Virus record (IMG/VR): IMGVR_UViG_3300021141_000022
Location: 1-39,527 of that record
Direction: 5' to 3' (one strand)
Length of the DNA stretch: 39,527 nt
DNA from: a virus
Shown: in pieces, positions 8,265 to 16,687 of the stretch
Layout: each line of letters opens with the position of its first letter
How positions within the stretch are numbered: position 1 is the first letter of the stretch
Position numbers and translations under genes: made by a program
Notes under the pieces: generated by a model
What the model saw: the letters and a program-made list of their open reading frames with translations, nothing else
The model's database searches: none
Told to the model about the DNA's origin: nothing

Positions 8265-9296
8265 TTAACGATTAAATTTTACTAACTCTGTGAAACGGTT
8301 GTAGATTTTGTTCTCACTTAAAATCTTAGTAGTTGGTTTTTGACCTTTCGATGCAAATCCTTCCACCATTTTCTTTTTAGCAACAGGAGCTTTAGCTACT
8401 GTTCTTTTAGCTACTGATTCAGCAAGAGTTGTGTAAATCAATTTCGCTTCACGAACGTTTTTAGCACGGTCGAAAGTTTCGATGATTTTAATTTTTTGAC
8501 CTTCAGTAAGACCTTCTTTTTTGATTAGCTTGTTTACATAAAGCAATTTAGCGTTCAATAGGTTTACTTCGTTCAATTTGCTACGTAAAAACTTGATTAC
8601 TTTGTAAGCTTCTTCCAACTCTTCTTCAGCTTTTTCAGCTCTTTCAGACTCTTCACCACCTTCTTCATCTTCTTCACGTAATGCACGGATGATTTCTTCT
8701 AAGTCAACTTCTTCGTCATCTTCTGACTCTTCGTCTCCTTCTTCTTCCATCATCTTCATTTTTTTCTTTTTGCCTTCAGAAGTTTCTTCATACTCTTCGT
8801 CTTCACCTTCCATCATCTCTTCTTCTTCAGCTGGAGCTTCTTCATCTTCTCCTTCTAATTCACGAATCAATTCTTCTAGATCTTCGTCAGAAATATCACC
8901 TTCCTCTTCGGCAGGCATTTCTTCTTCAGTTGGCATTTCTTCTTCAGCTGGCATCTCTTCTGCAGGCATTTCTTCTTCGTCACCTTCTTCAGCTAATGCT
9001 TCTGGATCATTACCAGCGTCGCTAGTTGAGCCTTCACCATCCTCATCTCCAAAGATATCATCTTCTTCGTAGATTCCAGCGTTACGTCTCATTCTTGATT
9101 CCATTTTTTCGTCAGCAGTTTCTTCAGCAGGTGCGTCTTCCATTTCTTCATCTTCCATCTCTTCTTTGATTTTGTGAGATAGCATAGATTGAATCTTTGG
9201 AGCAAATGCTTCTTCAAGAGCAAACTTTGCGTTAGCTAATGCGGTTTCTCTAACAGCCTTAGCGTCAGCGATTGCATCTTTTAATAATTTGTTCAT
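8265..9296 (-). CDS. 22: Prohead scaffold core protein (T4 gp22-like)
   Basis: The scaffold core fills the prohead and is later degraded by the gp21 protease. The 343-residue product has a short helical N-terminus (MNKLLKDAIADAKAVRE), a very acidic middle (residues about 45-210, runs of Glu and Asp with E-E-M-P-A-E repeats) and a conserved C-terminal helical part. That part contains LRSKLNEVNLLNAKLLYVNK and IIETFDRAKNVREAKLIYTT, which match T4-type gp22. It is longer than T4 gp22 (269) because of the acidic insert. It lies directly upstream of gp23 as in T4. A TATTTATA box precedes it by 38 nt and drives gp22-gp23. Confidence 0.93.
   Translation of the reverse strand: MNKLLKDAIADAKAVRETALANAKFALEEAFAPKIQSMLSHKIKEEMEDEEMEDAPAEETADEKMESRMRRNAGIYEEDDIFGDEDGEGSTSDAGNDPEALAEEGDEEEMPAEEMPAEEEMPTEEEMPAEEEGDISDEDLEELIRELEGEDEEAPAEEEEMMEGEDEEYEETSEGKKKKMKMMEEEGDEESEDDEEVDLEEIIRALREEDEEGGEESERAEKAEEELEEAYKVIKFLRSKLNEVNLLNAKLLYVNKLIKKEGLTEGQKIKIIETFDRAKNVREAKLIYTTLAESVAKRTVAKAPVAKKKMVEGFASKGQKPTTKILSENKIYNRFTELVKFNR
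8902..8976 (-). repeat. Tandem 18-nt coding repeat in scaffold gene
   Basis: About four copies of an 18-nt unit encode E-E-M-P-(A/T)-E in the acidic region of the gp22-like protein. The copies are imperfect and one is shortened, a sign of slippage-type expansion. Confidence 0.75.
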
Positions 9297-9334
9297 TTTG
9301 GATTTTTTTGTCCTGTGGCTATTGGAGCCAGCAA

Positions 9335-9342
9335 TATAAATA
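9335..9342 (-). promoter_or_regulatory. Putative late promoter box TATTTATA for gp22-gp23
   Basis: The coding strand reads TGATATTTATATTG, 38 nt upstream of the gp22 ATG. This is the longest leader among the twelve copies. The leader includes an A-run close to the start codon. Confidence 0.68.
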
Positions 9343-9396
9343 TCAAATATAGGACACTATAATAAGGATAGCGTATTTACAAATAAGTATTATAGT

Positions 9397-9430
9397 AAAA
9401 CACAAAACCCACTTTTTAGGGTGGGTTTCT
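9397..9430 (-). terminator. Rho-independent terminator before the gp22 promoter
   Basis: On the coding strand AACCCAC pairs with GTGGGTT around an 8-nt loop, followed by TTGTGTTTT. It ends the portal-protease-core transcript and separates it from gp22-gp23. Confidence 0.82.
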
Positions 9431-9455
9431 TAAAAATATTTTGTATCTTTATTGG

Positions 9456-10232
9456 TTACGCTATTGCTAGGTCTGGTAGCTCTTCTGAGCCTTTCCCTTT
9501 TTCGTCTTTGTATTGCTTGATTGCCTCTTTAATGTGTTTCCACAATGCACGCACTTCAAATCCTTTTCCAATTAATCCAGTAAGCGATAGTACAATCATC
9601 AAAGGTGATGCTCCTAATACTGGGAAGAACATTGTACCCAAAGCAAAGAATACCAATACAACAATCATTGTTCCTGAGTATCCTGCAATCTTTTGAGCTA
9701 CATCTCCACCACCCATTTTACCTGCAATGAATCCAAAGAATTTCTCCATTGCTTTAGCAGGTAGTCCAGTTAGCTTTTTTAAAGCTCCTGCTAACTTTGT
9801 AACACCAGCCGACATCTTGCTTGGATCGATCTTCTTTCCAGTAGCCTTTTCAACAGCTTTTGCAATTACATTCATCAAAGCTGCATTACCTAGTATGTTT
9901 CCTACCATCTCTAGAGTATGGATCAAACCACCACCACTTTCAGCTAAGGTATAACCTCTTGCCTCTTTAATTTGGCCAGCTACTGCATCAACATCTTGAG
10001 CATCAACATTGTCTAGCTTTCCTTGGTCATCTAAAGCAGCCATTAACAGTGCAGCCTGTACTTCCTCATCGGTTGCATCTTCACCAGCAGCTTGAAGCTC
10101 CTTTCCTAGATTAACAACCTGACTCTGAATACCAGATGCCATCCCTGCTGCGTTTTCCATTATCATTTTAATTCTCTTTTTGAAGAGAATCTGCTGTGCA
10201 AGCTCTGTTATGCTTATTTGTGTTTTTTTCAT
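9456..10232 (-). CDS. Membrane protein in the prohead-core cluster (258 aa)
   Basis: I do not recognise the family. The N-terminal 35 residues are basic and amphipathic (MKKTQISITELAQQILFKKR, with I-T-E at 8-10). The middle is Ala/Gly-rich and helical. Two hydrophobic segments at about 187-206 (GTMIVVLVFFALGTMFFPVL) and 208-226 form a hairpin, followed by a charged C-terminal tail. It overlaps the upstream gene by 4 nt (ATGA) and lies between the protease and scaffold genes. A membrane-hairpin protein here is unusual. It could help anchor the prohead initiator at the host membrane, or be a head-carried protein ejected with DNA. Both ideas are inference. A terminator follows it. Confidence 0.75.
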   Translation of the reverse strand: MKKTQISITELAQQILFKKRIKMIMENAAGMASGIQSQVVNLGKELQAAGEDATDEEVQAALLMAALDDQGKLDNVDAQDVDAVAGQIKEARGYTLAESGGGLIHTLEMVGNILGNAALMNVIAKAVEKATGKKIDPSKMSAGVTKLAGALKKLTGLPAKAMEKFFGFIAGKMGGGDVAQKIAGYSGTMIVVLVFFALGTMFFPVLGASPLMIVLSLTGLIGKGFEVRALWKHIKEAIKQYKDEKGKGSEELPDLAIA

Positions 10233-10624
10233 TTCTTAACTTTAAAGAATTTTTTAGCGCTCTCTGTGATATCATCAAAACCTACAAGAATGGTAACTCC
10301 ATCTGGCTCTACTGTAGCTATTATTCCATCTTTAGTAATCTTTTTAGCTACAGCCTTGGAGTTCATAAAATGTGCTTTGTTGTACTTTTTAACTCCACTT
10401 ATATCAAAATTAAAAGTTAAAGCATCTGCCTCTCCTCCCTCTTTCTTTTCTGAATCCTTTTCATCTTTAGCATCACCACCTTCTGCAGCTGGTTCTTCCG
10501 CTGCGTCTCCACCTCCTGCAGCATCTGGTGATGCAAAAGGATTAGTCGGAGCCTCCTCTTCAGCCTCAAAAACGTATTCTTTGAGTACCTCTGAGATTAG
10601 TTTATTTATAAGGTGCTTACTCAT
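10229..10624 (-). CDS. Acidic prohead-core or internal head protein (131 aa)
   Basis: The leader MSKHLINKLISEVLKEYVFE is amphipathic and offers two (I/L)-x-E sites (I-S-E 10-12 and L-K-E 14-16), matching the T4 prohead protease rule. An Ala/Glu/Gly/Asp-rich low-complexity stretch follows (about 22-68). The C-terminal compact segment contains TFNFDISGVKKYN and DGVTILVGFDDI. Its place between gp21-like and gp22-like genes corresponds to small core proteins in T4 (gp67 and gp68 also lie near gp21), but I cannot establish homology. The start is coupled closely to the preceding gene (2-nt gap). Confidence 0.75.
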   Translation of the reverse strand: MSKHLINKLISEVLKEYVFEAEEEAPTNPFASPDAAGGGDAAEEPAAEGGDAKDEKDSEKKEGGEADALTFNFDISGVKKYNKAHFMNSKAVAKKITKDGIIATVEPDGVTILVGFDDITESAKKFFKVKK

Positions 10625-10626
10625 GC

Positions 10627-10986
10627 TTATTGTATTTCGTAGTATCTACCCAAAGTACTACCCATTTCTTCGTAAAGAGCTTCTAAGCGTTGTTGCAACT
10701 TAGCAACCTCACCTACAGTTTTCTTAAATGCCTCATTGTTGGAACGAAGAGACTTCATATTACGCTTAACGGTTACGTCATCGAACCATTCGTCAGTTTC
10801 CTGCAATGCAATACGCTCAGCATTCTCAACAATTTTACTTATCTTTTCAGCAGCTTCTCGCATACCATCAGTACGGTAAATGATCTTTCCATACTCGTTG
10901 AACATTGATACCTCTTGTAAGAATGCAGCCTTTTCAGTGCGTTCTACTTTCTGGTCAAGATTCTCTACAATTGTTTTTAGTTTCAT
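10627..10986 (-). CDS. Coiled-coil prohead-core candidate (119 aa)
   Basis: The product is almost entirely helical and charged. It starts MKLKTIVENLDQKVERTEKA, with an I-V-E at residues 6-8, and ends in a heptad-like segment (VAKLQQRLEALYEEMGSTLG). It begins one base after the protease stop and lies within the head-assembly operon. A role as a minor scaffold/core protein is likely from position and shape, in the way T4 places gp67 and gp68 next to gp21. No recognisable catalytic motif is present and the family is not identified. Confidence 0.75.
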   Translation of the reverse strand: MKLKTIVENLDQKVERTEKAAFLQEVSMFNEYGKIIYRTDGMREAAEKISKIVENAERIALQETDEWFDDVTVKRNMKSLRSNNEAFKKTVGEVAKLQQRLEALYEEMGSTLGRYYEIQ

Positions 10987-10987
10987 A

Positions 10988-11602
10988 TTACATTACTGAA
11001 ATTATATCACCGATAAGTGAATTGATTTTTGAATATTTATTAGATGCTCCTCTGTTCACTCCCTCATTAAGAGATGGTGACATGAAAGCTCCTTGAGTCG
11101 ATGGATTAGATACTAAGTCCCAACAAACGATTTCGAAATCATCCTGAACTTCCACCTTTCCTTCTCCTAGGTTTGTTACTGAACCCATACCTCGAGATGA
11201 AATACCTAAACGGATTCCAGCCTTCAGAAGCTCCTTAGCAATGTTTCCAGATGGTGTTCCTAGGATTTCAATTTTACCCATCAAATCAGCTCCATTCCAC
11301 CATAAGTCTATTACGTTGTGAGATACATTCGATAAGTTTACTACAGACGACTCTGGGTGATCTAATTCTCCTAGAGCTCTACGTTCTGCAATAAAAACTT
11401 TTTTGTATTTGTCACACTCACGCTTTAGTATTGGAAGTGGATAACTTCTACCATTTTGGTTGAAGTTTTCATCTCTACCAGTACTGCCTCTTTGCATGAT
11501 ACCACTGACAATAACTTTACCGTTGTTGTTTGCCATAGATTCGTGAATCTGCTCTGGCGTTACGGTGATTGATCCTATGTAATCAACTAGTACTTGTTTC
11601 AT
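10988..11602 (-). CDS. 21: Prohead core protease (T4 gp21-like)
   Basis: This serine protease of the herpes/T4 assembly-protease fold cuts scaffold, capsid and internal proteins after (I/L)-x-E during head maturation. The 204 residues contain the two catalytic regions in order: ALGELDHPESS with the likely catalytic His82, and RLGISSRGMGSV with the likely nucleophile at Ser135/136. Spacing and length match T4 gp21 (about 212). SGIMQRGSTGRDENFNQNGR is the usual N-terminal beta region. The gene overlaps the upstream 247-residue gene by ATGA. Its presence makes the many (I/L)-x-E leaders nearby meaningful. Confidence 0.93.
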   Translation of the reverse strand: MKQVLVDYIGSITVTPEQIHESMANNNGKVIVSGIMQRGSTGRDENFNQNGRSYPLPILKRECDKYKKVFIAERRALGELDHPESSVVNLSNVSHNVIDLWWNGADLMGKIEILGTPSGNIAKELLKAGIRLGISSRGMGSVTNLGEGKVEVQDDFEIVCWDLVSNPSTQGAFMSPSLNEGVNRGASNKYSKINSLIGDIISVM

Positions 11603-12342
11603 GGATTAAATTCTTTAGATATGTTTTGTATTAACTGTTGCTCTTGATTGAAGTTTCCAAGTCTTATATCCTCATCATAATCCTGGTAAATTATCTCACC
11701 AGCCTTATAATCGATTGCAACTGGTTCTCCATTCATCATAACATCAAACTCATACCAGTCATTACCTATTTGATTGTAATCAAGATCTTGAGCTGTTACT
11801 TGTATTCCAGCTTTATTGAAAATCTGTACTAGTTTATCTTTTACAGAATTTGCTGCTAGCTCTTTTAGGTTTGCTAACTGGCTTACCTTCTTGTTTACCT
11901 CTCCAATTCTAGCTTTCATTTTAAGAATTGCTTCGTTAGTCTTTTTCCAGTAACGAGAGTTGTCTAAAGCCGATTCTTGTTTTAACTTCATACTATGATC
12001 TAAAGCTTGTGAGATTTCTCTCAACATACGGTTGACCTCTAGTACTTTTCTATTAACTTTTTGAACCTCGTTTAGTGAGGTATCTTCTTTGAAGGTTTTA
12101 TAGTTAGCTTCATGTAGCTTTACAAAGTGTGGTTTTTTCTCACTAGCTTTAATTGAGTATGCGTATTGCTCATCTTCAACGTCAATAACTGTAGTACCAT
12201 CTCCACCCTCTTCGCCAGACCAAGCAGCTGCAGTAAGGAAGCCAGGAGCACCTGCTGTGGTACTTCCCTCTTTTCGTAACTTCTTAATATAGTTACGAAC
12301 GTCGTTCATTTCTTCTTCAGTCAGTTTTTTCTTAGTTGACAT
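11599..12342 (-). CDS. Head-cluster protein of unknown function (247 aa)
   Basis: The N-terminus is charged and helical (LTEEEMNDVRNYIKKLRKEG), then a linker with TAGAPGFLTAAAW. A long coiled region follows (about 95-170, VNRKVLEVNRMLREISQALD and KMKARIGEVNKKVSQLANLK). The C-terminus is a small beta domain (about 180-247) with DWYEFDVMMNGEPVAIDYKA. A candidate protease site is S-L-N-E before VQKVN. It is encoded between portal and protease genes, overlapping the upstream gene by 11 nt. It is probably a prohead core or internal head protein; the family is not recognised. Confidence 0.75.
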   Translation of the reverse strand: MSTKKKLTEEEMNDVRNYIKKLRKEGSTTAGAPGFLTAAAWSGEEGGDGTTVIDVEDEQYAYSIKASEKKPHFVKLHEANYKTFKEDTSLNEVQKVNRKVLEVNRMLREISQALDHSMKLKQESALDNSRYWKKTNEAILKMKARIGEVNKKVSQLANLKELAANSVKDKLVQIFNKAGIQVTAQDLDYNQIGNDWYEFDVMMNGEPVAIDYKAGEIIYQDYDEDIRLGNFNQEQQLIQNISKEFNP

Positions 12343-13186
12343 TCTTTAGCTCTTTTAGTAGTTCGTGATAAAGTAACAACGATAAGATATGCTCTTCTTT
12401 AATATTTCTCATTTTAGAGAAAGCGCCAAGCATGTTGTTTACTTCGTTTAACTTAATTTTAGTTACCTTATCTTGAATCTTAGGTAATTGCTTTTTTAAT
12501 TGGGTTTGAAGTATTTTCGCCTCGTTTAAGGCAAACTCCTTTAAAGACACTGTGTTAGATATATTGTTAATATACTCTTTTAAGATGCCTCTTTGTTTAG
12601 GGGATAGATCAGCATACTTCGCGTTGAACTTATCAATCATCAACTTATACGCCAATAACCTAACCTCTTCATCTTGTTTAAGATAATCGCCAACTGGATT
12701 AGCTGATTCCTGAAGTTGATTGGATTTCTTTTTAGTTAAATGTTCGATAATTGTGTATCGACTATTAACAACCTCTGCTGCCTTTGATACTGTCAAGCCT
12801 TCAAACACTCTATAGATAGAAGCATATAGCTTATAGTCTGTGAGGTTTGTTTTGAAGAAATCGCCTAAATCATAGTGATTTTTAATTTCACGGATCAAAG
12901 CGTATTTTCTATCTCCTAACGTTTTAGCGTCTAAGTTGTTGCGAAGCTTTACTACTGTATTTACTAGGTACGATGCCTTCTCTGTGCTAGAGAATCTCTC
13001 GTTTACGAGTGTCTGGTATAATACCAACTCTTTAGCTACTACGGAGTTTGATTTGAAGTACTCCTTTATCAACGCTAAAGCTGGTGATTTATCGATACCC
13101 TTGATCGTATCAGCTGCAACCTGTCTGGTTAGCAATTCAAAAAGAATTGCAGTGTTCTTGATCTTGGAATGTGTTGACTTTTTCAT
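12332..13186 (-). CDS. Conserved T4-type head-cluster protein, unknown (284 aa)
   Basis: The product is all-helical. It begins MKKSTHSKIKNTAILFELLT, followed by RQVAADTIKG, a phrase pattern (N-T-x-x-L-F-E-L-L) I associate with conserved unknown proteins next to the portal gene in marine T4-like phages; this is recalled, not checked. The segments TLGDRKYALIREIKNHYDLG and LYASIYRVFEG are well defined. It is the first gene after the portal and has TATTTATA 5 nt before its ATG, so it starts its own transcript through core and protease. A structural or assembly role is likely from context only. Confidence 0.8.
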   Translation of the reverse strand: MKKSTHSKIKNTAILFELLTRQVAADTIKGIDKSPALALIKEYFKSNSVVAKELVLYQTLVNERFSSTEKASYLVNTVVKLRNNLDAKTLGDRKYALIREIKNHYDLGDFFKTNLTDYKLYASIYRVFEGLTVSKAAEVVNSRYTIIEHLTKKKSNQLQESANPVGDYLKQDEEVRLLAYKLMIDKFNAKYADLSPKQRGILKEYINNISNTVSLKEFALNEAKILQTQLKKQLPKIQDKVTKIKLNEVNNMLGAFSKMRNIKEEHILSLLLYHELLKELKNVN

Positions 13187-13191
13187 CTAAA

Positions 13192-13199
13192 TATAAATA
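13192..13199 (-). promoter_or_regulatory. Putative late promoter box TATTTATA, 5 nt before ATG
   Basis: The coding strand reads TGCATATTTATATTTAG followed by the ATG at 13186. It lies in the 25-nt gap after the portal stop. Confidence 0.7.
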
Positions 13200-13211
13200 T
13201 GCACTTATGAC

Positions 13212-15080
13212 TTATTCCTCTGGTAAGATATTGCCTTCATCCAATAAATTTGAGCTTTCTTGCTCTGTTTTATTGTCAAAAGTCTCACTTAATGCTTGTT
13301 TTTTGGTTGGCATTGATTTCAATAGAGATCTATATGCTTCAATTGACTGTCTTTTAAGTGATCTGTTCTCAGATACGTTTCCTGATACTTTATTACCCAA
13401 CGGATCCCATCCAAGTGGATGTGCGTGAGTTCTATACGTACCAGGCTCTTCTGGACGTCCAGCACCTGGCCAACCTCCTTTTGGAGCTTCCATATCGGAA
13501 CCATACCCTTTAGGAACTCCACCATTACCTTTGTATAAAGATGCTAAATCATGAGGTGTCCCGAAAGATTGTCCAGTTTTTATTGGATCGTTTCCTTCTG
13601 TTTTAATTTGTTCAATTCTAAATTGTGCTTTTGTATCTTCGATAATTCTATCTTGCTCATGTAAGAACTCAGCTTCGCTCAGGTTAAATAGGTTTTCATA
13701 AACCCAGTAGCGACTGAATAGCTTTTTCTCTATCATGTCACCAGCGAGTGTTACCTTCGATGTCCACAACTCTACCTTCTCCCTCTCATAAACAGAAGAT
13801 GGAGCTGTAAGGCTTATTGTGAAGTCTATTAACTCATCGTCAGTAAAGCCTTGAGCATATAAATGCACGATTGCAATTTTATGCAACTCAGATGCAACTA
13901 TTTTCTGAACTCTCTCAATCGTTCTAGCAAATCGGAAATCTTGAGATGCCAAGGTAGCCTTACCTGTCGTATCCTCTTCATATCCCAAATACGCTTTAGG
14001 TATCTTTAAAGATCCTAATAGTCTATTTCTTAAGTATTCGATATCTTGAATAGAGTCATACTGCACTCCTGGTAGCGACTCTATAGAAGTACCGCTCTCA
14101 GAACCACGCACTGGAAGATAGAAATCCTCTAGTAAGTTCTGCATATTGTATTTAAGATTGTATTCTCCAGTCTCTTGATCAATGTATGGTACTTTTTTCA
14201 TTTTGTTAACCATACCCTCCATAAAGGTTTCAACCTCGTTTGGTGGAATGTTACCAATATCAATTTTGAATACACGCTTATCTGGAGCTCTCATGATACG
14301 GTGAATCAACATCGCATCTTCCATAAGAGTAATTTGTTTCCAAACTTTTCTTGTTGGCTCTATAATAGAACGACCATAAGGTAGGAAGTTTGTATCTGTT
14401 AGCAATCTAAAGTGTGCTATCTCATAGTTGTCAAACTCTTCACCATCTTTATTAGAAGTTACAGAATATGTAGAAGATAGTGCTGTTAAATCTCTTTTAA
14501 ACTTAACCTCATTTGGATTTTCTGGATCCATTCCCTCCTCACGAATCATCTCGTAAGCAGAGATAGGCTCTACATTGATTACACCATACTTCTCTGCAAC
14601 ATCCATTTTTAAGAAGAAATCACCATACTTGACTGTGTTTCTGATCCACGGCCATAGGTTAAATTCAATATTCAGAACATCGTAGAATAGGTTGTGAAGT
14701 ACTTTTTGAACTCTCTCGTTAGGAGAGGTTATAGATAGAACATCACCAAACTCATTTTTAGCAGTACACTCGTCTGCATATATGTCCAATGCTGATGATA
14801 TGATACTATCAGTATCCATTGCTTCATAGTCACGGAAAAGCTCTAATCGAGTGTATAACTGAAGTTGACCACTGCTCATCGACATGCCACCTGGCATCGA
14901 AGAGAATAGTCTAGAATATCTATCAACTCGTCTGTTGGTTTTAATATTACCGTCAGATTGAATCTTATTGGTATCTATTACCTTTAGTTGATTACCTCCT
15001 ACATTACGTATAATAACGTCTGTACTAAATAGACGTCTTAACGATGCAAAAAGATTCGCTGGTTGTTGATTTTCAGCCAT
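13212..15080 (-). CDS. 20: Portal vertex protein (T4 gp20-like)
   Basis: The portal is the dodecameric ring through which DNA is packaged and leaves. Matches to T4-type gp20 include RDYEAMDTDSIISSALDIYA, then EFNLWPWIRNTVKYGDFFLK, VKFKRDL, and GSLKIPKAYLGYEEDTTGKA. The 622 residues exceed T4 gp20 (524). The excess is a C-terminal Gly/Pro/Ser-rich tail (after about 510) with SMPTKKQALSETFDNKTEQE at the end, which includes L-S-E as a possible protease site. The gene starts with ATG 15 nt after a TATTTATA box and lies directly downstream of the terminase gene. Confidence 0.95.
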   Translation of the reverse strand: MAENQQPANLFASLRRLFSTDVIIRNVGGNQLKVIDTNKIQSDGNIKTNRRVDRYSRLFSSMPGGMSMSSGQLQLYTRLELFRDYEAMDTDSIISSALDIYADECTAKNEFGDVLSITSPNERVQKVLHNLFYDVLNIEFNLWPWIRNTVKYGDFFLKMDVAEKYGVINVEPISAYEMIREEGMDPENPNEVKFKRDLTALSSTYSVTSNKDGEEFDNYEIAHFRLLTDTNFLPYGRSIIEPTRKVWKQITLMEDAMLIHRIMRAPDKRVFKIDIGNIPPNEVETFMEGMVNKMKKVPYIDQETGEYNLKYNMQNLLEDFYLPVRGSESGTSIESLPGVQYDSIQDIEYLRNRLLGSLKIPKAYLGYEEDTTGKATLASQDFRFARTIERVQKIVASELHKIAIVHLYAQGFTDDELIDFTISLTAPSSVYEREKVELWTSKVTLAGDMIEKKLFSRYWVYENLFNLSEAEFLHEQDRIIEDTKAQFRIEQIKTEGNDPIKTGQSFGTPHDLASLYKGNGGVPKGYGSDMEAPKGGWPGAGRPEEPGTYRTHAHPLGWDPLGNKVSGNVSENRSLKRQSIEAYRSLLKSMPTKKQALSETFDNKTEQESSNLLDEGNILPEE

Positions 15081-15095
15081 TAATGTTTGTTTTTA

Positions 15096-15103
15096 TATAA
15101 ATA
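15096..15103 (-). promoter_or_regulatory. Putative late promoter box TATTTATA for portal
   Basis: The coding strand reads GACTATTTATATAAAAAC, 15 nt upstream of the portal ATG. It lies immediately after the terminase stop codon. Confidence 0.68.
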
Positions 15104-15104
15104 G

Positions 15105-16685
15105 TCACATTAACCAGTTAAGGTCTTCTTCTTTGCCATCCGGCGTTTTCATGCTCCATTTAGAGTTTTGTGTCGACGGTTTGTAAATTGAAATAGTCGA
15201 CTTTATATGACTAACAGCTTGTCTACTTAAATCTATCCCCGCTTGTCTTAATCTTAGTGCAGTATCTCTTACCCATAATCCTTGACAAAAACTCATTACT
15301 AAATCGTCATGGTAACCTGATGCCGCTTCTGGTCTTCCATTTCTATAAATAAAAACAAAGAGTTCATCTAGCAATCGCTTACTCCTTATTATACAACTTT
15401 TTTCACGAATATACAACTCCATCTTACTAATCGTAAGAGGTCTTACTTTGTGTGAGTTTGTAAACCCAGCCACCATGTCTGACTTGTCTGTTAAGTCATA
15501 ACCTCTAGTTAAGAACTTATCTGAATCTAGTCCACTGTCCTTTGGTGTGTAGTATAGGTTTTTGTAACCACGTTCAATAATTTGCTGAAGTGTTGCCCAA
15601 CCTACGTTTGCATTCTCCACAACCAACAAAGCATCGTTGTATTCTGTACCCACTGCTACTAGCAAATTACCAAAGTCTTTAGTTGAAAGTTGACCCTTGT
15701 ACTCAGCTACTTGTGCTGCAGTCTCTACATCAAATACATGGAAGGCAGAATAATCACTTCCATCACCTCGTGCGACATCGGCTGCGATAAGGTAGCTTCT
15801 TTGATAATCTGGTTGTTCCCATATCCACAAGTTTCCGTCAAAGCCTCTCTTCTCAATTGGATCTTGAGCAAAGTTTTCTACATAGTGAGTAATAAGGTCT
15901 GGAGACACTACTGTATTACCTGACGTACTAAAGTCACAGTCACACTCCTGAGCTGCTAACCTTGCACCGAGCTCTGCCTCTTGTCTGTCTCTCCAAGTTT
16001 GATCTCTTTCTGGGTGGACTTGCCATGGAAGTCTTAATGTCTTAAATTTATTCTCTCCTGCTTCTGCTTTTGCCCACATCTTGTGGAAAAAGTTACCAGT
16101 TCCGTTAGGAGTTGAAAGTAGTATACCTTCCCCACCCGTTGATAGTGTTTGCTGTAGTGATGCCCATAGTTCTTCCGCTCCATCAACGAAAGCTGCCTCA
16201 TCGATAATTACCAACGATAACGCTTCTGAACGTCCAGATGTTCCTGTGCTTGATACGGCTTTAATTTGGGATCCGTTTGAAAGTCTCATCGAGAGTTTAT
16301 TACTCTCTACTGCCTTGAGCTTCATCCAACTAGGTAAGTTGTCAAACATTACCCGCACCTTTGTTACAAGGTTTTTAGATGTATTCTGATCAATCGCAAC
16401 TACCAATACGTTCTTGTCATTCTGAAATAAGATCATCCACAATGCATATCCAGCGATAAGAGTAGAAATACCCAACTGTCTAGATTTTAAGATGATAGTT
16501 CTATCATGCTCTTGAAAGTCTTGTAATGCATCCTCTTGATATGGATAAAGATGAAACGGAATCTTACCTTTAGTAGGGTGTTGGATAACACAATACTTTT
16601 TCATAAAGTAAGACGCAGAGCGAGCACATTTTACATACTCGTCTTTTATAATATCTTTGAGTGTTTTTTGTTGTTGTTCTGACAT
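15105..16685 (-). CDS. 17: Large terminase subunit (T4 gp17-like)
   Basis: The terminase motor drives DNA into the prohead and cuts concatemers. The N-terminal ATPase domain shows the unusual gp17-type Walker A KSRQLGIST (residues 67-75, T4 has SRQLGKTT), Walker B LVIIDEAAF (158-166) and a coupling motif LLSTPNGTGNFF (about 189-200). The C-terminal RNase H-like nuclease starts at AADVARGDGSDYSAFHVFDV, with Asp303 equivalent to T4 Asp401, and ends with GYHDDLVMSF carrying the last metal-binding Asp. At 526 residues it is shorter than T4 gp17 (610). It is followed by the portal and preceded at 3 nt by the lysis-type gene. Confidence 0.96.
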   Translation of the reverse strand: MSEQQQKTLKDIIKDEYVKCARSASYFMKKYCVIQHPTKGKIPFHLYPYQEDALQDFQEHDRTIILKSRQLGISTLIAGYALWMILFQNDKNVLVVAIDQNTSKNLVTKVRVMFDNLPSWMKLKAVESNKLSMRLSNGSQIKAVSSTGTSGRSEALSLVIIDEAAFVDGAEELWASLQQTLSTGGEGILLSTPNGTGNFFHKMWAKAEAGENKFKTLRLPWQVHPERDQTWRDRQEAELGARLAAQECDCDFSTSGNTVVSPDLITHYVENFAQDPIEKRGFDGNLWIWEQPDYQRSYLIAADVARGDGSDYSAFHVFDVETAAQVAEYKGQLSTKDFGNLLVAVGTEYNDALLVVENANVGWATLQQIIERGYKNLYYTPKDSGLDSDKFLTRGYDLTDKSDMVAGFTNSHKVRPLTISKMELYIREKSCIIRSKRLLDELFVFIYRNGRPEAASGYHDDLVMSFCQGLWVRDTALRLRQAGIDLSRQAVSHIKSTISIYKPSTQNSKWSMKTPDGKEEDLNWLM

Positions 16686-16687
16686 AA

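Noticed and set aside
8689-9072. Ser-rich plus-strand open frame
   Set aside because: It is the antisense of the Glu-rich region of the scaffold gene (GAA/GAG read backwards gives TTC/CTC and Ser codons), not a gene.
9297-9455. Longest gene-free interval, considered for a small RNA or tRNA
   Set aside because: It is explained by a terminator (9397-9430) and a promoter box (9335-9342). No cloverleaf or other conserved fold was seen.
10603-10610. T4-orientation TATAAATA on the coding strand
   Set aside because: It lies within the first codons of the 131-residue gene and has no gene start downstream within a useful distance. Treated as coincidence.
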